Below are positions 34,867 to 46,609 of a stretch of DNA of 64,000 nt, piece after piece. The translations under genes were made by a program, and so were the position numbers. Source of the stretch: Ariolimax columbianus (lineage: Eukaryota > Mollusca > Gastropoda > Stylommatophora > Arionidae); contig JAVGWX010000007.1 in the NCBI GenBank assembly GCA_036924085.1, positions 71,439,948 to 71,503,947 of the forward strand. Reading direction: 5' to 3'. The notes beneath the pieces were generated by a model, which did not search any database, was not told where the DNA came from, and saw only the letters and a program-made list of their open reading frames with translations. How positions within the stretch are numbered: position 1 is the stretch's first letter; every line of letters begins with the position of its first letter.

Positions 34867-36939
34867 CTAGAAGCAGTGTATGATGACTCTCTGGTACTCT
34901 ATCATTCTATCACCAGTGTGGATCCATTCTTCCCCTTTGGCTATCGTCTCAGCTGGAGTGACGTGTCCGATTGTTGTCTCAGCATGTGCCATCCACGACG
35001 ACCCTCTCTTGATTCTTGATCCCTTGATGTCTGAGATACTACTGTGCAGAGGGTGTCGAGTGTCTGTGGTGACACGCATATAGGCTTTGACTTGTGCCAG
35101 TTTATGTCTGGATGTCACTGATAACAATCCCAACATGTACCGCATCATTACAATCGGTGTATCTCTAGTGCAGCCCATAACCAGACGCATACCTTCATTC
35201 TGGATGCGGTCCAACTTTACACACTGTGTTCTTGATAGTGTGAGGATGCCTAGTCCGTAATCGATGACAGACAACACGACCTGACGAAATAGGATGAACA
35301 GGAGGCGTCGTTCCAAGTCGGCAGCAGCCATGGTCTTGAGTGCTCCTAACCCTCTCTCGCATCTTTGTACGATGTGGTCAACATGGCAGTTATAGGAAAG
35401 ACTGCGGTCAAATGTCACTCCGAGGTATTTCAACCTGTCACACCTGTCGATGGTGCAACCATCAAAAGTGACGCCCGGGAGTTCAGCCTTTACTATGGAA
35501 TTATTCAAAGAGCACCACATCATGCAGGCCTTGTTCGGATTGATCTTGGAGCTTGAGTCGCTGCACCACTGTGAGATTCCTTCCAAGGTTTCCTGGATGT
35601 CTTTGGGCAACTCTTGCCTGTCTGAGCCAGTCCTGTACGTTAGGATGTCATCGGCAAATGTCAACGTTCGCCCTGTGCCTGTGGGTTGAAAATTGGCCAC
35701 TTTTACTGTGTAAATGTTGAACAGCACCGGTGAGAGCGGAGACCCTTGAGGCAGTCCTGGACATATTCGCCTCGGTTCTGATGTCCACGATCCCACGCGT
35801 AGTGCAACTGTTCTTTCCATCACGGAAGCTGATATCCAACTAACCAGCCACGGGTTTAAACCACACTGCTGCAGACAGGTAATTAAGGTCTCAAAATCGA
35901 CACGGTTGTATGCGTCTTCCAGGTCGAGTGCCACCGCGAATGTTTCTTGCTTTGACTGAAACCTCTCGTACACATCATACGCCAAAGTTCCAGAGTTAGC
36001 TCAGGTCTCCTTCTCTGTTCTATAGCTGCCCAGCGTATCGGGTAGAATCTGCTCTCGTTCAAGGTAGGCCATTATTTTCCTGGCCACTATCTTCTCGAGC
36101 AATTTGCCATATACATTTTGTATAGTGATTATTCGATAGCTGCCGAGAAGCGTGGAGTCCTTACCAGGTTTAGGCAGTGGGCATAGATAGCTATGAAGCC
36201 AGTCCTCAGTCCCATGTGCCTTCTCTATAGTGTGGTTGAACTCCTTCACCATATTTCTTATATCTGTCTCATCCAACTGCTTGATGTGGTAATACTGTAC
36301 TCCATCAGGACCTGTGGCTGTGTTTTTGCTTGTACGTAGGCTATTTACGACCTCTGCCTCAGTGATAAGGTCTAAGATGCCTTTCCGAGTTTCCTGACGG
36401 GCATCTCTGTCACCTTTGTCAGTCTGGGCAACATATCGACTGAAAAAACTTAGACCCTTCTCTTCATCTGTCTTCAGGAGCCTTCCTGTAGTGTTTTGAA
36501 TGTTGGAGATAAGCTGGCTTTTAGTTTGTCTATTCATCTTTCGATGCATGTGCCAGAACTTCTTGAGGGTATTATCATTACCCACTCATGTGATGAACTC
36601 CTCCCATTGCTCGCTTTTGGACTCCCTAGCTAACGCTTTAAAGGAATTGGTAGCTTTGCGTTTTACCTCCTCCTTCTCGTTCAATGCGTCGACATTTATA
36701 CCAGCTCTCTTTCTGGTTTTACGTTAATCCTTTGTTGCAGCCTCCTTTTCTCTCCAAGTCGTATCAACATCTTGAGTCCACCAGGGTGGTTAGACAAAAG
36801 GGGATCTAGTGGTCCTGCGTCCTATCGTCTGGCACAGCTTGTTCCCTACATTAATTCTGTTCGTACGTGGATCTGAACACCTGTTTGGCTTTCCGGTGTC
36901 TGGTGTGTTTTTCTCTGGGAATAAGTCCGACACACGGCA
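34867..36939 (-). pseudogene. LINE reverse transcriptase segment, inverted half of element L9
   Basis: Minus-strand order: a linker near 36800 with a PPWWTQDVDTTWREKE-like stretch, then TGPDGVQYYHIKQLDETDIR and LGSYRIITIQNVYGKLLEKI (36585-36001). One stop follows. The 372-residue frame 35985-34867 holds FAVALDLEDAYNRVDFETL, GLPQGSPLSPVLFNIY and the catalytic LTFADDILTY. RCDRLKYLGVTFDRSLSYNC and the thumb follow. The frame ends at EYQRVIIHCF, where homology passes to the plus-strand segment at 36940. The RT core is nearly intact, with a single stop between the two frames. Confidence 0.92.
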
Positions 36940-37700
36940 GAGTACCAGAGTCATCATAACCTTAGGCAAGGAATGCAGAGAACGGAACGAGAGTGCAGAG
37001 CGCGAGGTAAATCAGCTGATAACTGAGAAAACCCCGGAGAGTGACGCTATCATATACACCGACGAATCAGTCGTGCGAAGTGGGACATCAGGCTGGTGTT
37101 TCTCGGGTAGAGTGAGATGAGAGGTCGTTGCTGAGCGCAGTAGGGCATACATGTCAACAACCTCCAGTATGACAATGGAGACGGAAGCAGTGACCTCAGA
37201 ACTGAAATGGATATATGGAACTTCTATAACAGAAGCAGTCATCGTGACAGACGCGCAAGCCGTACTTTAGAAAGTACAGAAGGGATGGCTTAGGTACGAG
37301 TGGATAGCTGCTGTTGAGGCCTCAAACCTCCAGGCGCTGACCTGGATCTACTGTCCTGCTCATGCCGGGGTTTAGGGCAATGAAAGAGCTGACATCTTGG
37401 CTTCACGGGCTCCCATCCTGGACACATTGGTGATGGACAGACGTGACATTCTGAAATCAATCAATGACCGCCTGCTGGATGAGGACTATGCAGGAGGAGT
37501 AAATACGAAGCCTAGTCTCCGGGGAAAGCCTTTGCTGGGACCAAACTCTGCGGAGCGAGTGCATGGATGAGGACACCACAATAGATGAAGCAGCAATCCA
37601 CAGGTTCGACATTAAACGAGGCTCGAGCGGAGTGGGGCTCATGAGAGGACGGAGCAGGAGCGTGTACAACTAGCGAGCTACAGGGACCATCAGCATCCAT
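36940..37700 (+). pseudogene. RNase H and 3' part of LINE L9, sense half
   Basis: Starts with TRVIITLGKECRERNESAER and reaches an RNase H domain: DAIIYTDESVVRSGTSGW (first Asp; Gly of TDGS changed to Glu), METEAVTSELKWIYG (Glu), VIVTDAQAV (Asp), and AHAGV-stop-GNERADILA (last Asp). Two stops interrupt it. From about 37500 a stretch of ~70 bp instead resembles LINE L11 (38460-38550). It follows the inverted RT half with a shared 19-21 bp overlap. Confidence 0.85.
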
Positions 37701-37799
37701 ACCTTACGCATTTGATGAGAGAGACTGAGCACCTATGGGTATGCCCGGAGTGCAGTGACGTCGATTCTTAGAAACAGAAACAGAAGCAGTGTATAGTAC

Positions 37800-38150
37800 A
37801 CTCAAGAATTTCAGCTGACTTAATACAAGTTTATAAATTAATCAATGGAATCGATAAATTAGACTATACCAAGTTTTCAAAGTTCCACCGGCTACAAGAA
37901 ATAAAGGACACAGCTTCAAATTATTTAAAGTCAGACTCAGCTGAAACATTCGGAAGCTTTTTTTTTTAAACCAGAGAGTGGTGAATGTTTGGAATGCATT
38001 GCCACAAAATGTGGTGAAGGCAGGGTCAGATAATGCATTCAAAAATAGATTGGATGATCACAGTCATTTTTAGTATCAGCAGAGTGGAATAAACTAGCTG
38101 TATACAGACTTTGTAGAGTCTTCTAAACCAGTACAATGAAGTTAATTTTA
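37800..38150 (+). pseudogene. CR1/Jockey-like LINE 3' end
   Basis: Matches 46230-46560 closely (ataaattaatcaatggaa, accagagagtggtgaatgtt, agattggatgatcacagt). It translates to an INGI-KLDYTKFSKFHRLQE...RVVNVWNALPQNVV-like C terminus typical of CR1/Jockey LINEs. Only the last ~350 bp are present. Confidence 0.8.
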
Positions 38151-38175
38151 GTAAGAATTTAATTTTCACAACAAA

Positions 38176-39905
38176 CAATGTGGTTTTTTTTTCTCGTAAC
38201 TCGTCCCCACAGCCTGTCGGAGAATCTCGTGGAGGGGACTTCCCGGGAAAGGCGAGCAACGTGACCGAAGATGGAGAGACGACGGCGATCAATCGTTGAG
38301 ACAATGCCTGCAAGTTGAGTACGTCGAACTACTTCACTGTTGGAAATCATGTCATGCCAGACGATCCTGAGGATACGCCTCTGGTTGCGCAGGTGGAAGG
38401 CCTCAAGACGCTGCTGGTCCTGCTGTAGTAGTGTCCAGGACTCGGAGCAGTACCGAAGAATGGGGACAATGCAGGAGGTGTAAAAACGAAGCCTGGTCTC
38501 CGGGCAAAGCCTTTGCTGGGACCAGACTCTGCGGAGCGAGTGCATGGATGAAGCCGCTAAGCCCATCATACGGGTGCTGTCGGGGCTGTCGCGTGCGTCA
38601 GAGGACTGCCAGCTGCCGAGGTATACAAAGTCCTCGGTGGCTGCAACGGGGCTGTCGTTCACGGTGATGCACAGCGCAGAGGGGCCCCTGCTGAAGTTTT
38701 GGATTTTCGTCTTTGCCCAGGAAATGTGCAAGCCTAGGTGGGTAGCCAATCGATCCAGTGCCTCTATGGGGCCTACCAGGGTTTGAGAATCGTAGCCCGG
38801 TATGACGACATCAGCGTAGACGAGATCGGTAATCCGGGAGACGCCGGCGAGGACCCCTTTGTTGTGTGCAGAAGACTGTGTGAGTATCCAGTCCATGGCT
38901 CGGCAGAAAAGTGCAGGGTCGAGAACCCAGACATGTCGGACACCGGATGATGTAGAGAACTCCTCTGTGAGATCCCGCCAGAGCCGAATGTTTGCGGTGT
39001 CGCTGTGAAGCTCCTCAATTAGGACCAGTAGTGTGCCTGGGATACCCCCGTATTATAGGGCCTTTCACAGGGCGTGTCTGTCCACATAATCGAAGGCAGC
39101 CAGTAGGTCAACGTAGGTGACGTGAAGAGGGCGGTTAAACTCGCGGTGCTGTTCTGTGAGGAGGCGGAGTGCGAGGATGGCGTCAATGGTGGAGCGAAAA
39201 GTTGTGAGCCCTAACTGTTGGGGGTGAGGATGGTGGAGCGAGAAGTTGTGAGCCCTAACTGTTGGGGGCGACGATGGTGGAGCGAGAAGTTGTGAGCCCT
39301 AACTGTTGGGGGCGACGATGGTGGAGCGAGAAGTTGTGAGCCCTAACTGTTGGGGGCGACGATGGTGGAGCGAGAAGCTGGGGACCCTGACTGTTGGGGG
39401 CGACGATGGTGGAGCGAGAAACTGTGAGCCCTGACTGTTGGGGACGACGATGCCTCGTTAACAGGTGCTGCAGTCTGGAGAGGAGCACATGCGCGAAGAT
39501 CTTGCCGGGGACGGACAGCAGGATAACAGGTCTGTAATTGCCGCATTCCAGACCGGAGCCCTTTCCTTTGTACAAGGAAATTATTATTCCGTCGCGCCAT
39601 GCCGATGGCATTTGGCCAGTATTCCACGCCCTTGCGAAGAGTTGATGCAGCGTGGTGGTCATCGGGTCCAAGGCGTACTTTAAAGGCTCAGGTGAAATAT
39701 TGTCGGCGCTCGTGTGTCTTTCAGTTTTTCTATTGCTGCCTTAACTACAGTAATGGTAGGGGCGTCATGGCTGGTGTCAGCGTCAGGAGTAGCTGTCAGA
39801 GACTCACGGAGTAGATCTGACGAGGGGATGTTGGAAGGGTGGTTCAAAGCTGCGCTGTAATGTTCCACCCACCTGCTAGCTATTTCCTCTCTTGAGGTGC
39901 AGGTG
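38176..39905 (-). pseudogene. LINE reverse transcriptase L11 with an internal array
   Basis: Minus-strand order: VVKAAIEKLKDTRAPT (39740), LDPMTTTLHQLFARAWNTGQ, MPSAWRDGIIISLYKGKGSG, LECGNYRPVILLSVPGKIFA and RRPQQSGLTVSRSTI at about 39450. The 44-bp array follows. Then come MDWILTQSSAHNKGV (38896), ITDLVYADVVIPG (the catalytic YADD has become YADV), FVYLGSWQSSDARDSPDSTR, and RNQRRILRIVWHDMISNSEV down to about 38180. The stretch with the first RT Asp (38900-39190) is frame-broken. Inactive. Confidence 0.88.
39187..39450. repeat. Six-copy 44-bp tandem array inside LINE L11
   Basis: ggtggagcg recurs at 39187, 39231, 39275, 39319, 39363 and 39407, a period of 44. The unit is the LINE codons for QQSGLT-SRSTI. 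As 44 is not a multiple of three, each unit shifts frame. The two outer units on the right differ most. Confidence 0.95.
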
Positions 39906-40910
39906 GATCCATCGAATTTATTCAGGTATCCATCACAGTCTGTTTAAAAGAAACTCTTTCCCAAGCCAAAACTTCAATCTCCGTCACAGTCGTACTCAGT
40001 TATTTCTGGATACCTTGATGCCATGTGTCTTTGTCTACTCCTGCATCGTTTGCCTGGGACCATACCTTCCATCTCTGTTCTCTAAAGATCTTTGTGTCTC
40101 TTGATATGACCAAAGTATTTATATTTATTTTGCCAAAATAGAGTTGAAAAATCAGTTCAGCTCTATGTTTAACTCTTGCCGACCGAATATCTATATATGT
40201 CTTGTTCTCCGTCCATGATATTCTCAGGATCTTTCTGTAACATTTTGACTCGAAGGATTAGTTTATTTTTCTAGAAGTTTTGGTAATTGTTCAACGATTC
40301 GCAGTCATAAGCTGCTACAAGAAATACACATGCTCTGAAGACTTTAACTTTTGGCCTTTTGTTAGTGCTCTGTGATAATTTCTTAAGGCTGTTCAGCCTC
40401 TTCGTTGTCGTGGCGAGTCTTCTTCTGGTTTCTTTGGAGATGTTGCCATTTTACTCAATTCTGGAGCACAGATATTCAAATTGCGTGAATTATGTTTATT
40501 TTATGTTTATAGACAGGTTTTTATTTTTGCTGTATCTCTTTACGGCTTAAAGTAGCTGCTCTAGCCCTTCTGCACTTCTTGATAGTATCACTGTGTCATC
40601 TGCGTATCGTAATTCTGAAATCTCGTAACCACCAATCGCTAATGCATCAAACCTTTCAATGTTCTCGTCTTCTCTAACGTTTCTCATTATACATTTCGCA
40701 TAAATGTTATACAGATAAGGTAAAAGGGTACATCCCTGTCTTACTCCCTTTTGTACTGCGAATCAACCTGATGTTTGACCAAATACTTGGGCAGCAGCTT
40801 GAACTAATTTTTTGATAGGATGGATAATATGTACATGAAAACCCATTTCTTTTATGATGTTCCACGGGATCTGATATTTTACAGTATCAAAGACTTGGTG
40901 TAATCAAATG
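39905..40910 (-). pseudogene. LINE reverse transcriptase L12 with intact YADD
   Basis: Not visible as a long frame because of many stops. Minus-strand pieces in order: DTVKYQIPWNIIKEMGFH (40890), GVRQGCTLLPYLYNIYA (40740), GGYEISELRYADDTVILSRS (40640) with the catalytic YADD, then a NGNISKETRRRLATTKRLNS stretch (40450). YFGHIKRH and a basic C terminus follow near 40130-39930. Same family as 1905-2510. Confidence 0.85.
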
Positions 40911-42390
40911 AAGCTAGTTTACAGGTATACATTAACTGTTTTTGTATGATAACATTTTTGTGTTTTCAAAGCAATTGTCATGAAACTTTGCACATAAATT
41001 CAACATAACCATGGCTTAATTGTGAACTGTAGAAACCAAGCTATGTTGCAATGTTTAAGAATTATTATAATTTGTAGTTTCACAATTTTTAACAAAATTT
41101 AGTAAATATTTGAATTTTCATAAAAACACAACTGTAAAAATGTAGCTTTGGTCTATTATGAAGAGATAATATTTAAAACCAATATAAGAAAACATTAAGT
41201 GTATATGATCAAAGACACAGGATATATTACATACAGAGTTTTACCATTTATTTTAATATAAATGTTCAGTATTTTTTGTTTAATTAAGTTTTATACCAAC
41301 ATTTGGAGTGCTACATTATAATAAATCAAATCATGTTATAAGGTGATCATCGTTACAGCACTTGTCGAAAAACTCTACGGATATATAAATTTGTAATAAA
41401 GATACAACAATTATAAAAAATAATACCCCTCACTAGGTGATACTCCTCCCTTAATGAATAGGCAAGAAATCATATTCCGCATATTTTAAAATGAGAAAGG
41501 GACGCATGGAATGACGAAGCAGGTGTGTTGCCAACCAGTGAGCTACGGCAGCCATCAGTATTTGCGCACTTCACCTTTGTTTGTCAGAGACTGCTCTTCT
41601 ATTCGTTTATCCAGAGAACAACAACGGAGATTTTTGCTAAAGTGTCGCACATAGTTCAGCTCTATCGGCTTTGGCGTTATCTTGCAAGGAGTGAGCGATC
41701 CAGGTGCTGATGGCTAGTCTTCAGTGTTTTCTTCGTGTGTACAATTTACCTGGTGTGTCGTGCGCTTTGTTTGAACTGCATTTTTTTTAAGTAAAGCGTA
41801 AAAGGGTTACTGTGATTGTCAATCTCACTCTCTTCGCCTGAACTATTTGGGCCAAACAGCAAGACGAAGTCGAGACTGATGAAGATAGAAACGATTGCCC
41901 TTGCCGTACTGTGTGTTTCGACAGGTTTTCTTGCGTTGCCCACTTCATTGCTGGAACTAGTTCTGCTAACTGTTGAACTAAAGAATTGCATCTAGACTTC
42001 ACATACTCATGTAGACATCCCTGATCCACACAACATTTGCGCTTAGAATGATAGTCGGAGCGGCATGACGTTTCATATCCCAATAACTACAATTCAGTAG
42101 GCGAAGACGAGATTAGCTGCCGATGTTTAAACTGAATTGTACCATGAATTTCTGAGCTGAGCGACAAATGGTAGAATTGCAGTAACCTATTTATATAGTC
42201 TGTAGATAAAGGTAAACTTGCTCGTGGCAACGAATTCTGACATCAAATTTTGTCTAACCCATAAATTAAGATCACACGAACAAAAAATGTTAATCACAGA
42301 AACAAGCAATCAAATTTAAAACAAACAAAGAAATTTAAAATTACCAGTTCTCTGGTGAACGGGTAAGTCTACTGGACACAACTACAACAG
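40911..42390. other. Unassigned DNA
   Basis: AT-rich to 41450, then a GC-neutral block (41500-42100) with short frames on both strands, none recognised. Confidence 0.4.
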
Positions 42391-42394
42391 GAGC

Positions 42395-42800
42395 CGCTTC
42401 GTCTTGAGGTCTTCCAATTGCGTAACCATAGGTGCACCCTTGGTATCGTCTGGCATGACATGATTTCCAACAGTGAAGTAGTTCGACGTTCTCAACTTGC
42501 AGGCATTGTTTCAACGGTTGATCGCCGTCGTCTCTCCCTCTTCGGTCATATTATTTGCCTTTCCCGGGAAGCCCCAACCCGCGAGAAGCTCTGGCAGGCT
42601 GTGGGAGCGAGTTACGGGAAGAAGCCGTGCTCACACTGGAGACGTTCTAAGGGCCGCCCTCGCAACACCTGGCTAAAACCGATCGCTACCTCTCCAACAT
42701 AACTGCAGGCCGCCTGGGACGTGGTCATCTGACGTGGTCATGGACACGGTCAGTTGACGTGACGGGCCCTGGTCACCTTAGCGTATTATTGTATTGTATT
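42395..42800 (+). pseudogene. LINE L11-family 3' end, plus orientation
   Basis: LGIVWHDMISNSEVVRRSQL, then GIVSTVDRRRLSLFGHIICL. This is closely the same as the 38180-38400 fragment on the other strand, but continues further to GRPRNTWLKPIATSP and a stop. It ends with a ttattgtattgtattgtta tail at about 42785-42803, taken as the LINE tail. 5' truncated. Confidence 0.85.
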
Positions 42801-42879
42801 GTTACAGAAGGAATTTAAAATTGTAATGAACAGAAAAAAGACAAATAGAGAAATTGTGCAATCGCTGCAATAAAGAAAA

Positions 42880-43440
42880 AAAAAGGTTCCTTGATAAAAT
42901 GGCAAGACAAAGAAACGTGGATATTTCGTTCATGTGAAAAGACATAACCGTGAATATGAGAGTGAATATGGACGGCATGGGTCCTGGAATGAGGAAAACA
43001 GGTCGACCCCGACGATTGTGTCACCAGGACATTAAGGACAGTCTGTGGATGTCTGTGTACAACGCGGACTGACTCGCCTTAAACCGAGATGCTTACAGAG
43101 CTGTCGTGACGAGACCCGGGTCGACTCGCCCTAAACCGAGATGCTTACAGAGCTGTCGTGACGAGACCCGGGTTGACTCGCCCTAAACCGAGATGCTTAC
43201 AGAGCTGTCGTGACGAGACCCGGGTCGACTCGCCCTAAACCGAGATGCTTACAGAGCTGTCGTGACGAGACCCGGGTCGACTCGCCCAAAACCAATATGC
43301 TGACAGATCTGTTGTAACGAGACCAGGGTCGACTGGCCCGAAACCAATATGCTGACAGATCTGTTGTAACGAGACCAGGGTCGACTGGCCCGAAATGGTC
43401 GACTGGCCCGAAACCAATATGCTTACAGAGCTGTCGGGAT
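42880..43440 (+). repeat. LINE-tail-like sequence with a 52-bp tandem array
   Basis: From 43067 the unit tcgactcgccctaaaccgag... repeats with a period near 52 for about seven units. The first four are nearly identical; the later ones diverge (aaaccaatatgctgacagat). The preceding sequence reads like a LINE C terminus (GRPRRLCHQDIKDSLWMSVY). The unit continues that reading frame (LNRDAYRAVV-like), so the array probably began inside a LINE. Confidence 0.75.
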
Positions 43441-43465
43441 TGAGCAAATAGTTATAACAAATAGT

Positions 43466-43726
43466 TATTCTTTCAATTGTTTTTGTTTGTTTTGTTTTGC
43501 GTTCTCCTTATTTCTCTAGTCCACAAGGCGGTGTGCGTTGCACTGTGGTTTTTATTTTGCGCCTGTCGGCCCAGTGCATCCGACTTCAGCATGCATTTTA
43601 TGTAAGGGTCTGCTTCCTTCTGCATTTTCTAAGGGTTTGCTTCCCTGGGATCGAACCCAGCACCTTCGGGTTGTGAGCCGTGCCACTTAACTACTAGGCC
43701 ACGCAGTCCCCCTATTCTTTCTATTG
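43466..43726 (-). mobile_element. SINE-A copy with 14-bp target-site duplication
   Basis: Flanks tattctttcaattg (43466-43479) and tattctttctattg (43713-43726) differ at one base. Between them is a full SINE-A on the minus strand: tRNA-like head near 43700-43640 (ggcctagtagttaag, gggttcgatccc) and T-rich start at 43480. Confidence 0.93.
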
Positions 43727-44250
43727 ATTTATCGCTAAGTATAATCAGGTTATTATTCTAACAGAAACCCAATACGACTTTACCTGCGGTATCCATTTTG
43801 TTTCCTCATCGTGCCCTCTGATGATAATTAAAATCTCAAAATACCAGTGTCCTATTGCTCATTTTGTCACTAATTTAGGTCATGTCATTGATGTGTAGTT
43901 TGCCTTTTGGGTTACCTGCATTTTTTAATTGTTATGCCCTCGGGTTTTTATTGTTATAAATGTTTTCATGCATCTCTGTCTAAAACGTTTCCAATACATT
44001 ATTTTGAACTACTGGTGCACTGTGAAGGTTATCCCTCCCCCATTTCCTTCCTCTCTGTCATTTCTAATGGTCGTGTAACAAAGTATGTGGTTGAGTTTGA
44101 GGATTGTTGCATGTATTTCATACATTATTTATTGTACTGTGCCATTTCAGTAGTAACGTTTATCTTGACACGTATAGCATTCCGTTTTGCAATTTGTATG
44201 TGAGCTGCAGTCATTATCGGCTGTGCGAAAGTATGAATGTGTCTATCAGG
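43727..44250. other. Unassigned DNA
   Basis: Short hydrophobic frames from T-rich DNA only. Confidence 0.4.
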
Positions 44251-44257
44251 TCTAGAA

Positions 44258-44622
44258 TTCTTCTTCTTCTTCTTTGTTCGTTCTCAATCTCCCTCTACCA
44301 AGCCATGAAGAGGGTTTTGCAAGTTGCAGGATATAGTCCAGAGAACGGAATGCGTTGTGTCGTAGTTCACAACTTGACTGCGATATTTGCACCTTTCGGT
44401 TCGACACATCCGATTTCAGCAGGCATTTTTGATTACCGGGTTGCCTTCCCGCTTCGATCTCTTCTTCTTAGCCATTCTGCTCTATTGCAGCCTGTTATCC
44501 AGGATGACCGCATGGCGGTGTAGAAGGGTCTTGGCAGCTCTAGTTCGCAGGCCCTGACGTTAGCAGTCAGCTATGGGTCGCTAATGGCTGTAGCTCATGC
44601 ACTGCTCCGCATCTTGATCCCC
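44258..44622 (-). mobile_element. SINE-C copy, minus orientation
   Basis: In sense it starts ggatcaagatgcggagcagt (44622) and ends in a GAA-repeat tail (44258-44272). It matches 449-804 along its length, including gatcctggataacaggctgc-type and cgaccgaaaggtgcaaatat-type segments. No clear target-site duplication. Confidence 0.9.
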
Positions 44623-45129
44623 GAGAACGGAGATTGAGATAATTACTGCCGCTGTAATGTGGCTGTCGAAGACTTCATTATCATGGACATCATAGTGCGA
44701 AGCCGCGGAAGATCCAAGAGAGACGACAACACCATGAGGGGATAGCAGACATGTAGGTTTTAATTGAAGAGACGTTTGGGAAGTGCTCAATGTCAATGAA
44801 ACTGTTAATATACCATCAATGAAAAGACCAAAAGTGGGAACATTATATCTGGATTTAAAGGGGTGGAGGCACAAGGAAGTCACTCTCTGAACGTTTATTA
44901 AATTAAGATACTAAAATAAAGCAAATATGCAAACCTGATACTGTTGGAGTCTGTAATATATCGGACGATGATTAAAGACGAAACGGACCACATAACCAGC
45001 AAGCTACAAGAACCATCTGTTTAAATTCTTGTTGCCCAATATTGAACGACGCTGAGCAACTATGGTGAAAGTGGGTACATGTTTTGGTTATAACGGTGTT
45101 CACCCAACATTCCTGTTTGAACTGAGAGA

Positions 45130-46573
45130 CTAGATTTTATTCTCAACCTCTTGAGAAAAGGATTAGTGGAACAAGGGATTGGAAAGATGCAGGTGTGATC
45201 CCCTTGTTAAACAGGGCAAGAAAATAGATTCAAGGAATTACAGACCAGTGAGTTTGGCGAGCATACTCCACACAATTTTAGAATCAATTTTCAAATACAA
45301 CATAGTTATACGCTTGGACTATTTTAGCCTTATAAGGAAGAGTCAGTATGGGTTAACTAAGGGGAGATTGTGCTTAACAAATCTATTAGATTTCACGGAG
45401 GACGTTACCAAAATGTTAGATGTTGGAGAGCCTGAAGATGTTATTTATCTGTATTTTGCGAAGGCCTTTGATAGAGAACCGTATCAAAGATTGTTTCAGA
45501 AGTTACAACCACATAGAGTTGCCAATTGTTAAGAAAATAGGATAACGGGCAGAAGGCAGAGAGTTAGTATAACTTGTAAATAAGGAGTACTCTAATTGGT
45601 GTTATCTAATATGTGTAGTGCCTCATGGATCGATATTGGTACCAATTTTGTTCTTGATATACATACATTATTTGGACGATATCGGATCAATGATTGCAAA
45701 ATTCGTTTCGAGGATGGCACACAATTATGTAGCATAGTCTCCTCTCCGGCAGAGGTGGATCTTTTATGATCGAATTTATTAACGATTCACAAATGGTATG
45801 AGAGCTGGCAGATAGAGTTTAATGTCGCAAAATGTATAGTCATCCACATGGGAAGATCCAATAAGGATTATAATTACATGATATGAGAAAACAATATTAG
45901 GACAATAAAAAATGAAAAGGACCTAGGTGTTATAATAGATCATAAAGGAAAGGTACGGGAGCAAGTCCGGGTGACAGTGAAAAAGGCTAATTTAAGACTG
46001 AGTATGATTAAAAGAAACATTACACATAGGAGCAAGGAAGTTATAGTCAAACTATATAAATCATTGGTGAGACCTAGATTGAAGTACAGAGTTCAGGTGT
46101 GGAGTCCTTATCATAGAGTGGATATAGACATGCTAGAAAGGATACAAAGAAGAGCTACAAAAATTATCGTGGGATTCCAGAATTGTAGTTATGAGGAAAG
46201 ACTTTGACAATCTGGTATACATTGTCTAGAACAGAGAAGAATTCGAGGTGACTTAATACAGTTTATAAATTAATCAATGGAAACGAAATATTAGATTATA
46301 CCAAGTTTTTCAAAGTTCAACCGGCTACAGGAACAAATTGTTTAAAGACAGGTCCAGATTAGATATTATGAAATATTTATTTAGCCAGAGAGTGGTGATT
46401 GTTTGGAAGGCATTGCCACATGATTTGGTGGTGGAGGCAGGGTCAGTTAACGCATTAAAAAAATAGATTGGATGATCACAGTAATTTTTAGTATCGGTGG
46501 AGTGATATAAACTGGTTGTATACAGATCCTGTAGAGCTTTCTAAACCAGTATAATGAAGTTAAGTCAAGTTAA
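45130..46573 (+). pseudogene. CR1/Jockey-like LINE, RT and C terminus, decayed
   Basis: Pieces: KIDSRNYRPVSLASILHTIL (45200-45290), RKSQYGLTKGRLCLTNLLDF and VIYLYFAKAFDREPYQRLFQ (first RT Asp changed), then VPHGSILVPILFLIYIHYLD (45620). FEDGTQLCSIV follows, where the catalytic FADD has become FEDG, then KDLGVIIDHKGKVREQV. KANLRLSMIKRNITHRSKEV, LYKSLVRPRLKYRVQVWSPY and a 3' end like 37800-38150 complete it. The tail is gaagttaagtcaagttaag. Catalytic residues are lost. Confidence 0.9.
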
Positions 46574-46609
46574 GTTTGGGACCGAACGAAAAGAACACAT
46601 TTTGTTAAA

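Noticed and set aside
41525..42083. Opposing short frames that could suggest a divergent gene pair
   Set aside because: No recognisable motif, no consistent splice sites; kept as unassigned.
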